A stretch of DNA of 64,000 bases, taken from assembly GCF_003665095.1 (NCBI RefSeq), contig NZ_RCHV01000002.1, forward strand, positions 4,636,501 through 4,700,500. The letters run 5' to 3'. The notes beneath the pieces were generated by a model. That model saw nothing but the letters and a program-made list of their open reading frames with translations, made no database searches and was not told the origin of the DNA. This document shows, piece by piece, positions 1 to 8,370 of this stretch. A program made the position numbers and the translations under genes. The DNA comes from Streptomyces sp. Z26 (GTDB lineage: Bacteria > Actinomycetota > Actinomycetes > Streptomycetales > Streptomycetaceae). The first letter of the stretch is position 1, and each line of letters begins with the position of its first letter.

Positions 1-33
1 ACCGTCGGTACTGCACGGTCGACTCGGATCCAT
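1..33 (-). CDS. 5' end of an unidentified gene running off the window
   Basis: An ATG on the minus strand at 33 is preceded by a very strong ribosome-binding site (GGAGGAGGTG, read on the minus strand). It opens a frame that stays open to base 1: Met-Asp-Pro-Ser-Arg-Pro-Cys-Ser-Thr-Asp-Gly. Only 11 codons are visible, so no function can be given. The purine-rich signal is the main evidence that this is a real start. The gene would be divergent from the SUFU-domain gene beginning at 187. Confidence 0.4.
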   Translation of the reverse strand, partial: MDPSRPCSTDG

Positions 34-151
34 GCGCCCCACCTCCTCCAGCCGGTCCCCCGTGGGGGACGATCACGCGGCTCTGGCCGACGGCCCACGC
101 TAGCACCCACGGGACGCCGCCCGGACCAGACAGGGGCCGGGCGGGCCGCAG

Positions 152-179
152 TTTGCCGACTGCTTACGCGCTCTATGCT
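152..179 (+). promoter_or_regulatory. Predicted promoter of the SUFU gene, leaderless type
   Basis: TTTGCC (152-157) and TATGCT (174-179) are separated by 16 nt and resemble -35 and -10 boxes of the main vegetative sigma factor. The -10 box overlaps the upstream ATG at 175 and sits 7 nt before the ATG at 187. Transcription would therefore start at or next to the second ATG, which is why 187 is preferred as the gene start. This is inference from spacing only. Confidence 0.5.
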
Positions 180-186
180 CGCTCGT

Positions 187-792
187 ATGGTGGACGTCCT
201 GCAACGCGCCGAATCCCGGCTGCGTACGGCGCTCGGTGAGCCCGACGCGCGCGCCGCGGTGACCTTCCTGGGCACCGAACGCATCGAGGTGCTGCGCTTC
301 GGCGCGGGCGGGCCGGAGGCCGTCGTACGGTACGCGACGCTCGGCATGTCCGCCGCCCCGATGGCCGACCCCGCCGCGCTCCTCGCGGACCCCGAACGGG
401 GGCCGCGCGCCGAGCTGTTGCTGTCCCTGCGGTCCGGCCGGGTGCCCGCGGGCACCCTGGACAAGGTGCTGCGTCCGCTCGCCGTGCTCGCCGCGTCGCC
501 CCAGGTCGAGGGCGTCGTCGTGGCCCCGGGCGCGTCGCTCGACGTGGGCGAACCGCTGTGGCCCGGCGCCGGGTTCACCTCCGTGCTGGTCGCCGAGGGC
601 GGCGGGCTGGTGCCGGACCTGGAGCCGGACGGGGCGCGGGAGGCCGTACGGTTCCTGCCGCTGCTGCCGATGGCGCCGACCGAGGCGGCGTGGAAGCGGG
701 TGCACGGCGCGGCCGCGCTGGAGGAACGCTGGCTGCGCCACGGCACCGACCTGCGCGATCCCCTGCGCGGGCCGGTCCCGTTGGGCGACTGA
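187..792 (+). CDS. Suppressor-of-fused (SUFU) domain protein
   Basis: A 201-residue soluble protein with no signal peptide or membrane segment. The central part has the pattern of bacterial SUFU-like proteins: a 'VEVLRF-GAGG-YATLGMS' start to the domain, then 'RAELLLSLR', then 'LPLLPMAPTEAAW' near the end. Bacterial SUFU proteins have no firmly assigned reaction; many act as immunity or protein-binding modules. An ATG four codons upstream lies inside the predicted -10 box, so it was not used. The gene stands alone, divergent from the partial gene at the window start and convergent with the MFS gene, whose stop codon lies 8 bp away. Identification from motifs; function unknown. Confidence 0.8.
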   Translation: MVDVLQRAESRLRTALGEPDARAAVTFLGTERIEVLRFGAGGPEAVVRYATLGMSAAPMADPAALLADPERGPRAELLLSLRSGRVPAGTLDKVLRPLAVLAASPQVEGVVVAPGASLDVGEPLWPGAGFTSVLVAEGGGLVPDLEPDGAREAVRFLPLLPMAPTEAAWKRVHGAAALEERWLRHGTDLRDPLRGPVPLGD

Positions 793-799
793 CCGGCCG

Positions 800-2098
800 T
801 CAGGCGGTGGAGGCGGCGGGCGCGGGCGCCCGTCCGGCGCGGTCCGCGCGCGGCTCCCCGGCGTCTCCGGCGCCGTGCCGCAGCGCGTCCCGGCGCGCCC
901 ACACGATCGCCGCGCCGGTCACGGCGGCCACCGCGGCGACCACGAACGGCACGTGCGTGTCCGTCCACTCCGCGAGCTTCGGCGCCAGGTAGGGGGCCGC
1001 CGCGGCGGCGAACCACCGTACGAAGTTGTAGCCCGCGCTGGCCACCGGCCGCGGGCTGTCCGAGACGCCGAGCGCCAGCTCCGTGAACACCGTGTTGTTG
1101 ACCCCGATGAACGCCCCCGACAGCACCGTCCCCGCGACGGCCGCCGCGTGCCCGCCGTACCCGAGCACCAGCAGGTCGGCCGCGAGCAGCAGCAGCGAGC
1201 CGCCGAGCACCCGCAGCGAGCCGAAACGGCGCTGGAGCCGGGGCGCGACGAGCACGGAGAAGACGGCGAGCAGCAGGCCCCAGCCGAAGAAGACGGCGCC
1301 GGAGCGGTACGGCGACATGTGCAGCACGAACGGCGTGAAGGCGAGCACCGTGAAGAAGGCGTAGTTGTAGCAGAACGCCGCCGCCGCGGTCGACGCCAGC
1401 CCGCCGTGCCCCAGCGCCCGCAGCGGGTCGAGCAGCCCCGTCTTCCGCGCGGGCGGCGGCTGTTCGCGCAGGAACGCGGCGATGGCGGCGAAGCCGACGG
1501 CCATCAGGACGGCGGTGCCGAAGAACGGGTAGCGCCAGTTCAGGTCGCCCAGTACGGCGCCGACCAGCGGGCCGCAGGCCATGCCGAGGCCGAGGGCCGA
1601 CTCGTACAGCAGGATCGCCGCCGCGCTCCCGCCGGACGCGGCGCCGACGATGACGGCCAGGGACGTGGAGACGAACAGCGCGTTCCCCAGGCCCCAGCCC
1701 GTACGGAAGCCGACCAGCTCGTCCACCGACCCGGCCGTCCCGGACAGCGCGGCGAAGACGACGACGAGCGCGAGGCCCGCGAGGAGCGTCCGGCGCCCGC
1801 CGATCCGGCTGGACACGAAGCCGGTGAACAGCATGGCCACGGCCGTGACCAGGAAGTACGAGGTGAACAGCAGCGACACCTCGCTCGGTGACGCCGCCAG
1901 GCCCGCCGCGATGGACGGCAGGATCGGGTCGACGAGGCCGATGCCCATGAACGCGACGACCGCCGCCCCCGCCGTCGCCCAGACCGCCTTCGGCTGGCGC
2001 AGGATGCCGCCGCCGTCGTCTCCGCCGTTCCCGGTCCCGTTCCCGCCGTCGGTGCGGTCTCCGTCGTACGGGTCGTACGGGTCGTGCGCGTCCGCCAT
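800..2098 (-). CDS. MFS transporter, probable iron-regulated exporter
   Basis: A 432-residue major facilitator with about 12 hydrophobic segments. The cytoplasmic loop after helix 2 carries a motif-A-like 'GFVSSRIGGRR'. The first ~35 residues are an acidic, low-complexity tail containing DPYDPYDGD. The start at 2098 was chosen because an AAGGA ribosome-binding site lies just upstream. A longer frame from 2155 would begin inside a DNA site resembling the DmdR/IdeR iron box. Drug:proton and siderophore exporters of this family are often controlled that way, so export of a siderophore or a similar metabolite is plausible. The substrate cannot be read from sequence. Family confidence is high; the siderophore link is inference. 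Confidence 0.85.
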   Translation of the reverse strand: MADAHDPYDPYDGDRTDGGNGTGNGGDDGGGILRQPKAVWATAGAAVVAFMGIGLVDPILPSIAAGLAASPSEVSLLFTSYFLVTAVAMLFTGFVSSRIGGRRTLLAGLALVVVFAALSGTAGSVDELVGFRTGWGLGNALFVSTSLAVIVGAASGGSAAAILLYESALGLGMACGPLVGAVLGDLNWRYPFFGTAVLMAVGFAAIAAFLREQPPPARKTGLLDPLRALGHGGLASTAAAAFCYNYAFFTVLAFTPFVLHMSPYRSGAVFFGWGLLLAVFSVLVAPRLQRRFGSLRVLGGSLLLLAADLLVLGYGGHAAAVAGTVLSGAFIGVNNTVFTELALGVSDSPRPVASAGYNFVRWFAAAAAPYLAPKLAEWTDTHVPFVVAAVAAVTGAAIVWARRDALRHGAGDAGEPRADRAGRAPAPAASTA

Positions 2099-2142
2099 GT
2101 CGTCCTTCCCCTCTCCGCCTCGCGCGGTGTCCGCTCCGCATA

Positions 2143-2161
2143 TTAGGTTAGGCATGCTAAT
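2143..2161. promoter_or_regulatory. Iron-box-like operator (DmdR/IdeR type)
   Basis: The 19-bp site TTAGGTTAGGCATGCTAAT matches the first 11 positions of the actinobacterial iron-box consensus TTAGGTTAGGCTCACCTAA exactly. Its right half is degenerate (…GCTAA). It lies about 45 bp upstream of the MFS start at 2098, where a repressor would overlap a promoter. DmdR1/IdeR proteins bind such sites with Fe(II) and repress siderophore functions. The match is by eye. Confidence 0.6.
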
Positions 2162-2269
2162 TAATGCAAGCTACATCTATCCCGGGAGGGTGCTTTCGGG
2201 CGCCTCGGAAGAGGGTCGGCGGGTGATCGTCCTTGACGCCGTGGCGGCCTGGTAGGAACGTGGTGCTTC

Positions 2270-2908
2270 ATGAGGGGCGAACCGAGTTGCCCGAAATGTG
2301 GTGGCCGGGTCCGGGCGCCCGGTCTCTTCGCGGACACCTGGCAGTGCGACGCGCACGGCAGCGTCCACCCGCTGCAACCGGTGATACCGCCCAGCGTCGA
2401 AGCGCTCGCCGTCGTCGTCGGCCGGACCCGGGTCCCCGTGTGGATGCCCTGGCCGCTGCCCGTCGGCTGGCTGTTCTCCGGCGTCGCCTGCGCGGGCGAC
2501 GACCGCAACGGCGGCCGCGCCACCGTCGTCGCCTGCTCCGGACCGGGACCGCTCGGCGGCCCCGGCGAGCTGCTGCTCGTCGCCGAGGAGCTGGGCGTCG
2601 GCCTCGGCGCCCGCTACGCCGGGATCGACGGCCCCGACCCAGGCCCGTACATGTGCGTCGACAAGCCCCCGCAGGCCAAGGTCCTCGCCGCCGGGCGCCC
2701 CACCCCGCTCTGGCACGTCGGGGACGCCCCCGCCGACCGCGCCGTCTTCGCCGGCGAGGCGCGCGGCCTGTGGCTGTGGGCCATCGTCTGGCCGGAGCAG
2801 TCCGGGCTGCTGCTCTACGACGAACTGGTCCTCACCGACCTGCGGGACGCCGGAGCCGAGGTCGACCTGCTGCCGCTGGGCGCCCTGTCGCCCCGCATCC
2901 TCGCCTAG
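2270..2908 (+). CDS. DUF6758 family protein with N-terminal zinc ribbon
   Basis: A 212-residue protein starting 'MRGEPSCPKCGGRV', followed by a Cys-x-x-His-like pair ('WQCDAH'), which suggests a small zinc ribbon at residues 7-30. The rest is rich in Gly, Pro and Trp ('VWMPWPLPVGWLFSGVACAGDDR') without clear membrane segments. It matches the actinobacterial DUF6758 family, which usually sits directly before a PHP-domain phosphoesterase, as here (86-nt gap). A functional link with the PHP enzyme is inferred from this pairing; no reaction is known. It is divergent from the MFS gene. Confidence 0.75.
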   Translation: MRGEPSCPKCGGRVRAPGLFADTWQCDAHGSVHPLQPVIPPSVEALAVVVGRTRVPVWMPWPLPVGWLFSGVACAGDDRNGGRATVVACSGPGPLGGPGELLLVAEELGVGLGARYAGIDGPDPGPYMCVDKPPQAKVLAAGRPTPLWHVGDAPADRAVFAGEARGLWLWAIVWPEQSGLLLYDELVLTDLRDAGAEVDLLPLGALSPRILA

Positions 2909-2994
2909 GACATCGCCCAGACCGGCGGGCGCGTCCCCGCCCGCCGGTAGGGTGGGCCGCGACCGTCGCCGCCTGCCCCGCTGGAGCGCCGCCC

Positions 2995-3840
2995 GTGCGT
3001 ATTGACCTGCACACCCACTCCGCCGCGTCCGACGGCACCGACTCCCCGGGCGAACTCGTACGCAACGCCGCCGCCGCGGGCCTCGACGTCGTCGGCCTCA
3101 CCGACCACGACACCGTCGCGGGCCACGACGAGGCCGCGGCGGCGCTGCCCACCGGGCTCACCCTCGTCACCGGCGCCGAGCTGTCCTGCCGTTACGAGGG
3201 CATCAGCCTGCACATGCTCGCGTACCTCTTCGACCCCGCCGAGCCCGAGCTGGCCCGCGAACGCGAGCTGGTGCGCGACGACCGGGTGCCGCGGGCGCGC
3301 GGCATGGTCGGGAAGCTGCGGGAGCTGGGCGTGCCGGTCACCTGGGAGCGGGTCGCGGAGATCGCGGGCGACGGCGCCGTCGGCAGGCCGCACATCGCCA
3401 CGGCGATGGTCGAACTGGGCGTCGTGGACAGCGTCTCCGACGCCTTCACCAGCGAGTGGATCGCCAACGACGGGCGGGCTTACGTGGACAAGCACGAGCT
3501 GGACCCGTTCCTCGCCGTCCGCCTCATCAAGGGCGCCGGGGGCGTCGCGGTCTTCGCGCACCCGCTCGCGGTCAAGCGCGGCGAGTGCGTGCCCGAGTCC
3601 GTCCTGGCCGAGCTGGCCGCCGCCGGACTCGACGGACTGGAGGCGGACCACATGGACCACGAGCCCGCCACCCGCACCCGGCTGCACGGCATGGCCGCGG
3701 ACCTCGGCCTGTTCGCCACCGGCTCCAGCGACTACCACGGCAGCCGCAAGGACGTCGCGCTCGGCGCGCACACCACGTCCCCGGAGGCGTACGAGCGGCT
3801 CGTCGCGCGGGCGACGGGCGCGAAGCCGATCACGGGCTGA
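2995..3840 (+). CDS. PHP-domain phosphoesterase (TrpH/YciV-like)
   Basis: A 281-residue metal-dependent phosphoesterase. The PHP metal ligands are visible in order: HTH near residue 6, TDHD near 40, the Glu of 'GAELSC' near 65, FAHP around 188 and 'GSSDYHG' near 245. TrpH/YciV relatives cleave 5' nucleotides from short RNA or 3',5'-bisphosphonucleotides. The start is the GTG at 2995, because it gives the family-typical 'RIDLHTHS' N-terminus; a longer in-frame extension upstream overlaps the preceding gene and is Arg-rich shadow sequence. Probably co-transcribed with the DUF6758 gene. Confidence 0.85.
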   Translation: MRIDLHTHSAASDGTDSPGELVRNAAAAGLDVVGLTDHDTVAGHDEAAAALPTGLTLVTGAELSCRYEGISLHMLAYLFDPAEPELARERELVRDDRVPRARGMVGKLRELGVPVTWERVAEIAGDGAVGRPHIATAMVELGVVDSVSDAFTSEWIANDGRAYVDKHELDPFLAVRLIKGAGGVAVFAHPLAVKRGECVPESVLAELAAAGLDGLEADHMDHEPATRTRLHGMAADLGLFATGSSDYHGSRKDVALGAHTTSPEAYERLVARATGAKPITG

Positions 3841-3873
3841 GCCCCCGGGCGGGCCGCCTCACCGGCCGGTGCG

Positions 3874-4740
3874 TCACCGCCCGGTGCGCGCCGCCGCCTC
3901 CCAGCCGCGCACCAGCGCGTGCGCGGTCTCCGACGGCCGGTCCACGTTCGGCGAGTGCTCGGCGCCCGCGACGACCGTACGGCGCGCGCCCAGCCGTACG
4001 GCCATGTCGTCCAGCCAGTCCACCGGCCACACGTAGTCCGCCTCCCCGGACAGCACGTGCACCGGCAGGTCCAGCGCGGCCAGTTCCGCGACCCGGTCCG
4101 GCTCGTCGAGCAGCTGCCGGGCGGCCGCCGTCACCTGCTGCGGCGCGGTGTTGATCCAGCGGCGGTGCAGGAACTCCCGTACGGCGGGCGGCGTCCGTTC
4201 GTCGGCGGCCTCCGGCGGGTCCAGCTCGCGCATCGCCTGCCAGACGGCCTCCATGTCCAGCACGGCCAGCCCGGCGACCAGCAGCTCCAGCCGCTCCCGC
4301 TGGGCCCGGCAGACGGCCGCCGGACCACTGCTCAGCAGCGTCAGCGACGCGGCGCGGGAGGCGTCGCGGAGCATGGCCGCCCGCGAGATCTGGCCGCCCA
4401 GCGAGTGCCCCACGAGATGCACCCGGTCGCCCTCGCCCACGGCGGCCAGCAGCGCCAGCACGTCCGAGGCCAGCTCGTCCTGCCCGTACGCGGCCTCGTC
4501 GGACGGCCCGGGGGACTCGTGCTGGCCGCGCCCGTCGACGGCCACGACCCGGTAACCGGCGTCGGCCAGCGGGGTCAGCAACGCGATGAAGTCCTCCTTG
4601 CTGCCGGTGAAACCGGGCAGCAGCAGGGCCGTACCGTGCCGGGCGCTCCCGGCCTCGTGCGCGGCGAACTCGCCGCGCTCCGTCACCAGCGGGAACGCGC
4701 GGGCACCGGCCGGGAGGTCGACGTTCGGCGGCTTGCTCAT
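3874..4740 (-). CDS. Alpha/beta hydrolase
   Basis: A 288-residue cytosolic hydrolase with the complete alpha/beta-fold triad: an HG-like oxyanion region in 'LLLPGFTGSK', nucleophile Ser in 'GHSLGG' near residue 115, acid Asp in 'LSGEADYVW' and His in 'GAEHSPN' near 265. The substrate cannot be told; lipases, esterases and haloperoxidase-like enzymes share this layout. On the minus strand TAGCGT (4747-4752) lies 6 nt before the ATG, so the mRNA may be leaderless. The gene is convergent with the PHP gene and has the same orientation as the helicase gene further along. Confidence 0.8.
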   Translation of the reverse strand: MSKPPNVDLPAGARAFPLVTERGEFAAHEAGSARHGTALLLPGFTGSKEDFIALLTPLADAGYRVVAVDGRGQHESPGPSDEAAYGQDELASDVLALLAAVGEGDRVHLVGHSLGGQISRAAMLRDASRAASLTLLSSGPAAVCRAQRERLELLVAGLAVLDMEAVWQAMRELDPPEAADERTPPAVREFLHRRWINTAPQQVTAAARQLLDEPDRVAELAALDLPVHVLSGEADYVWPVDWLDDMAVRLGARRTVVAGAEHSPNVDRPSETAHALVRGWEAAARTGR

Positions 4741-4921
4741 GCGAGGACGCTACTGCCCGCGCGCCCCGCCCCCGCACGCGCCCCCGGGCACGCGGCCCGT
4801 ACGCGCGCCCCGTCCCGTACGCACCGGCCAACACCCCCGTACGCACGACCGCGCCCGCCGTGCGCGGGGCACGACGGGCGCGGTGACGCTGCCAGGGGTA
4901 CGGCTAGGTGGTGTCCGGGGC

Positions 4922-6592
4922 TCAGCCCTCGGACGTCCCCGTCCCCGACTTGGGCCGGGACCGGCGCCGCCTGCGCGGCTTGCGCGCGGCCGACTCGTCG
5001 GACGGCGCGGACGCGTCGCCCTCCGCCGCGGGCGCCGCCTCGGCGGCCGCCTGCTGGCCGGTGCCGCCGCCGCCCGAGCGCGTACGCCGCCTGCGGCGCG
5101 GCGCGCGCGCCGGCGCCTCGCCGTCCGCCTGCGGACCGGCCGCTGCCTCGGCGGCCTGCCCCCCGGCGGTGTCCACGGCCGCGACCGCGTCACCCGGGGC
5201 GCCGTCCACGGACCTGCCACCGCGCGTACGGCGGCGCTCCCGCGGCGCACGCGTGCGCTTCGGCCGCTCCTCGGCGGCCTGCCGACGCCCGCGCGGCGCC
5301 CGCGAACCGGGCTCGCCCAGGTCCTCGACCTCCTCCGCCGACAGCCCGGCCCGGGTGCGCTCGGCGCGCGGCAGGATGCCCTTGGTGCCCGCGGGGATGC
5401 CCAGCGCCTCGTAGAAGTGCGGGGACGTGGAGTACGTCTCCTCCGGGTCGTTGAAGTCCAGCTCCAGCGCCTTGTTGATCAGCTGCCAGCGCGGGATGTC
5501 GTCCCAGTCGACCAGGGTGACGGCCGTGCCGTACCCGCCCGCGCGGCCCGTACGGCCGATGCGGTGCAGATACGCCTTCTCGTCCTCGGGCGTCTGGTAG
5601 TTGACGACGTGCGTCACGCCGGAGACGTCGATGCCGCGCGCGGCGACGTCCGTGCACACCAGCACGTCCACCTTGCCGTTGCGGAACGCGCGCAGCGCCT
5701 GCTCGCGCGCCCCCTGGCCGAGGTCGCCGTGCACGGCACCGGCCGCGAAGCCGCGCCGTACGAGCTGCTCGGCGGTGTCCGCCGCGGTCCGCTTCGTCCG
5801 GCAGAACACCATCACCAGGCCACGGCCGTCGGCCTGGAGGATGCGGGCGAGCATCTCGGCCTTGTCCATGTTGTGCGCGCGGAACACGTGCTGCGTGGTG
5901 TTCGCCACGGTCTGGCCCGCGTCGTCCGGCTCGGAGGCGCGGATGTGCGTGGGCTGGCTCATGTAGCGCCGGGCGAGCGAGATGACCTGACCCGGCATGG
6001 TGGCCGAGAACAGCATCGTCTGACGCTTCACCGGCAGCAGCTGGATGATCTTCTCGACGTCCGGCAGGAAGCCCAGGTCCAGCATCTCGTCGGCCTCGTC
6101 GAGGACCAGCGACCGGACGTGGGACAGGTCCAGCTTCCGCTGGCCCGCCAGGTCGAGCAGGCGGCCGGGGGTGCCGACGACGACGTCGACGCCCTTCTTC
6201 AACGCCTCGACCTGCGGCTCGTAGGCGCGGCCGCCGTAGATGGACAGCACGCGGACGTTGCGCACCTTGCCCGCGGTCTGGAGGTCGTTGGTCACCTGCT
6301 GGCACAGCTCACGCGTCGGTACGACGACGAGCGCCTGCGGGGCGTCGGTCATCCGGTCGGGTCCGGCGCGGCCGGACTCGACGTCGGCGGGCACGGTGAC
6401 GGCCTCCAGCAGCGGCAGCCCGAAGCCCAGCGTCTTGCCGGTGCCGGTCTTGGCCTGGCCGATGACGTCGCTGCCCGCGAGTGCGACGGGGAGGGTCATC
6501 TCCTGGATGGGGAAGGGGACGGTGATGCCGACGGCTTCGAGGGCCTCGGCTGTCTCGGAAAGGATTCCGAGCTCTCGGAACGTGGTGGACAG
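4922..6592 (-). CDS. DEAD-box ATP-dependent RNA helicase
   Basis: About 556 residues with all core helicase motifs: Q motif 'PFPIQ', Walker A 'AKTGTGKT', 'PTRELC', 'TPGRLLD', 'DEADEMLDLGF', 'SAT', 'HGDLGQ', 'ARGIDV' and 'HRIGRTGRAG'. A basic Arg/Ala-rich tail of ~150 residues follows, typical of RNA-binding extensions in actinobacterial DEAD proteins linked to cold adaptation and ribosome assembly. The start is uncertain. Homology begins at 'STTFRELGIL', but no ATG, GTG or TTG lies there. A GAGGAC ribosome-binding site precedes ATC (6595) and CTG (6592); CTG 6592 is given. The next canonical choices are GTG 6730 (46 extra, non-conserved residues) or an ATG inside the core, after the Q motif. 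Confidence 0.85.
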   Translation of the reverse strand: MSTTFRELGILSETAEALEAVGITVPFPIQEMTLPVALAGSDVIGQAKTGTGKTLGFGLPLLEAVTVPADVESGRAGPDRMTDAPQALVVVPTRELCQQVTNDLQTAGKVRNVRVLSIYGGRAYEPQVEALKKGVDVVVGTPGRLLDLAGQRKLDLSHVRSLVLDEADEMLDLGFLPDVEKIIQLLPVKRQTMLFSATMPGQVISLARRYMSQPTHIRASEPDDAGQTVANTTQHVFRAHNMDKAEMLARILQADGRGLVMVFCRTKRTAADTAEQLVRRGFAAGAVHGDLGQGAREQALRAFRNGKVDVLVCTDVAARGIDVSGVTHVVNYQTPEDEKAYLHRIGRTGRAGGYGTAVTLVDWDDIPRWQLINKALELDFNDPEETYSTSPHFYEALGIPAGTKGILPRAERTRAGLSAEEVEDLGEPGSRAPRGRRQAAEERPKRTRAPRERRRTRGGRSVDGAPGDAVAAVDTAGGQAAEAAAGPQADGEAPARAPRRRRRTRSGGGGTGQQAAAEAAPAAEGDASAPSDESAARKPRRRRRSRPKSGTGTSEG

Positions 6593-7012
6593 GATGCTTG
6601 TCCTCTTCTGTGTGACGCGGAACGGGGCGTCGTAGGGGACCTGGTCCCCAGCGGAGCGAGGGCGGGTCGTACCGCACCGGACGGCGGATCGGCCTTCTCG
6701 GCCTCGGTCCGCCAGTCGGTGCGGGACCACAAGCTCTCGCTCTAGCGCCCGTATCGCGCGAGCGGCCCCTCGTTGCCGCGGTCCGTGCGGGGAGCACGGG
6801 CCCGGCGGAGGGCTTTCGGGTCGGAGCCGATCGGGCCACCGACCGGGCATCCGCATATGCGTGGAGCCCACCGACATCAGGTGGGCCGATATCACTGTAC
6901 CCCGGATACGCGCATGTGTACCGGGGCGATTGTTGTGTACGAGTTCCGTGGGGCGGTCCGGCAGCCGGAACAGGGCCTCCCGACCCTGGTCGTGCGGGCT
7001 ATCGTGCACGGC
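6593..7012. other. Intergenic region with structured leader between helicase and ferritin-like genes
   Basis: These 420 bases separate two divergent genes and hold several inverted repeats: GGGGACC-T-GGTCCCC (6635-6649), the perfect palindrome CGCATATGCG (6852-6861), GCCCACC/GGTGGGC (6866-6886) and CCCCGG/CCGGGG (6900-6926). The stretch nearest the helicase could be a long 5' leader, as is common for cold-induced RNA helicases. No convincing ORF is seen. Promoters could not be placed with confidence. Confidence 0.5.
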
Positions 7013-7774
7013 ATGGAGACGTCTGACACAACCCCCGACACCGCGGCGGCAGCCGACGACGACAGCAGCGGCGAGACCGGCGGGATCGCCGCCCAGGACT
7101 GGGCGGAGGCGTCCGCCGACCCGCAGTACCGCGCCGCGGTCGTCGACCTGCTCGGCGCGCTGGCGTACGGCGAGCTGGCCGCCTTCGAGCGGCTGGCCGA
7201 GGACGCCAAGCTCGCGCCCTCGCTCGCCGACAAGGCGCAGCTGGCGTCGATGGCGTCCGCGGAGTTCCAGCACTTCGACCGGCTGCGCGAGCGGCTGGCG
7301 GACATCGACGAGGACCCGACGGAGGCCATGCGGCCGTTCGCGAAGCCGCTCGACGAGTTCCACCGCCAGACCGCGCCCTCGGACTGGCTGGAGGGTCTGA
7401 TCAAGGCGTACGTGGGCGACTCGATCGCCTCGGACTTCTACCGCGAGGTGGCCGTACGGCTCGACAGCGACACCCGCGCGCTCGTCCTCGGCGTCCTCGA
7501 CGACACGGGTCACTCCAGCTTCGCCGTCGAGAAGGTGCGCGCCGCGATCGAGGCCGACCCGCGGGTCGGCGGGCGGCTCGCCCTGTGGGCGCGGCGGCTG
7601 ATGGGAGAGGCCCTGTCGCAGGCCCAGCGGGTGGTCGCGGACCGGGACGCGCTGTCGACGATGCTGGTCGGCGGCGTCGCGGACGGTTTCGACCTGGCGG
7701 AGGTCGGGCGGATGTTCTCGCGCATCACGGAGGCGCACACGAAGCGGATGGCGGCGCTGGGGCTGGCGGCGTGA
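7013..7774 (+). CDS. Ferritin-like fold protein (MiaE-like)
   Basis: A 253-residue, mostly helical protein with the spacing of a four-helix ferritin-like bundle: 'ALAYGELAAFERLAEDA', 'MASAEFQHFDRL' with the Glu-x-x-His pair, 'YVGDSIASDFYREVA' and 'DDTGHSSFAVEKV'. It corresponds to the actinobacterial family related to tRNA hydroxylase MiaE, which may bind a di-iron centre. Whether it hydroxylates tRNA is unknown. The ATG at 7013 starts an acidic, low-complexity N-terminus; upstream frame extension is non-conserved. It is divergent from the DEAD-box helicase, an arrangement kept in Streptomyces. Confidence 0.8.
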   Translation: METSDTTPDTAAAADDDSSGETGGIAAQDWAEASADPQYRAAVVDLLGALAYGELAAFERLAEDAKLAPSLADKAQLASMASAEFQHFDRLRERLADIDEDPTEAMRPFAKPLDEFHRQTAPSDWLEGLIKAYVGDSIASDFYREVAVRLDSDTRALVLGVLDDTGHSSFAVEKVRAAIEADPRVGGRLALWARRLMGEALSQAQRVVADRDALSTMLVGGVADGFDLAEVGRMFSRITEAHTKRMAALGLAA

Positions 7775-7919
7775 CGCACGGCCGGTGACGTAGGGGGCGC
7801 GGCGTACGGGTCGTGCCGTACGGCCGGTGACACGGGACCCGTGGCGTACGGCGTACGGGAGGCCGGACGCGGGACGGCCGCCGCGGGTGGCGGCGGCCGA
7901 GGGCGGGTCCGGTGGCGGG

Positions 7920-8210
7920 TCAGGGGACGCGGGGTCGGGGCGCGACCTCCGGTCGGAAGGTGACGGGCGGCCGCACGTTCCCCAGCAGCAGCGAGAGGAT
8001 GGCCGCGCTCACGGCGGCGGCGACGGACAGGGTCACCAGCGAGTGCCCGGTGCCCAGCACGATCCGGGTGATCACGCCGCCGAGCAGCGCGGCGGCGGTC
8101 CCGGTGCCCAGGACCAGCACCCGGTCGGGGAGCCGCGACGGCAGCCAGCGGACGGCCGCGAGCGCGAGGACGAGTCCGAGGACGGCGGAGCCGAGCGCTT
8201 CCCAGAACAC
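7920..8210 (-). CDS. Small membrane protein of unknown function
   Basis: A 96-residue protein with about three hydrophobic stretches: 'ALGSAVLGLVLALAAV', 'TAAALLGGVITRIVL' and 'LVTLSVAAAVSAAILSLLL'. The C-terminus is proline/arginine-rich and probably cytoplasmic. A GGGAGG ribosome-binding site precedes the GTG start. I recognise no named domain; small proteins of this type recur near the DUF3107 gene in Streptomyces. It reads in the same direction as the DUF3107 and TetR genes. Confidence 0.7.
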   Translation of the reverse strand: MFWEALGSAVLGLVLALAAVRWLPSRLPDRVLVLGTGTAAALLGGVITRIVLGTGHSLVTLSVAAAVSAAILSLLLGNVRPPVTFRPEVAPRPRVP

Positions 8211-8370
8211 GGGGCCTCCCAGAGGTGGTGTCGTGCGGTCGCTCCCGTACTCCCCGGGTGAAGAGAATGTGAAACGGCGGCCGCGGTGAATTCTCGGGTG
8301 TGTGCCCGGGAGTTCACCGCGGCCGCCGTCGGCTGCGGCGCGCGCCCCGCGAACAGGGGCGCACGGCAGG

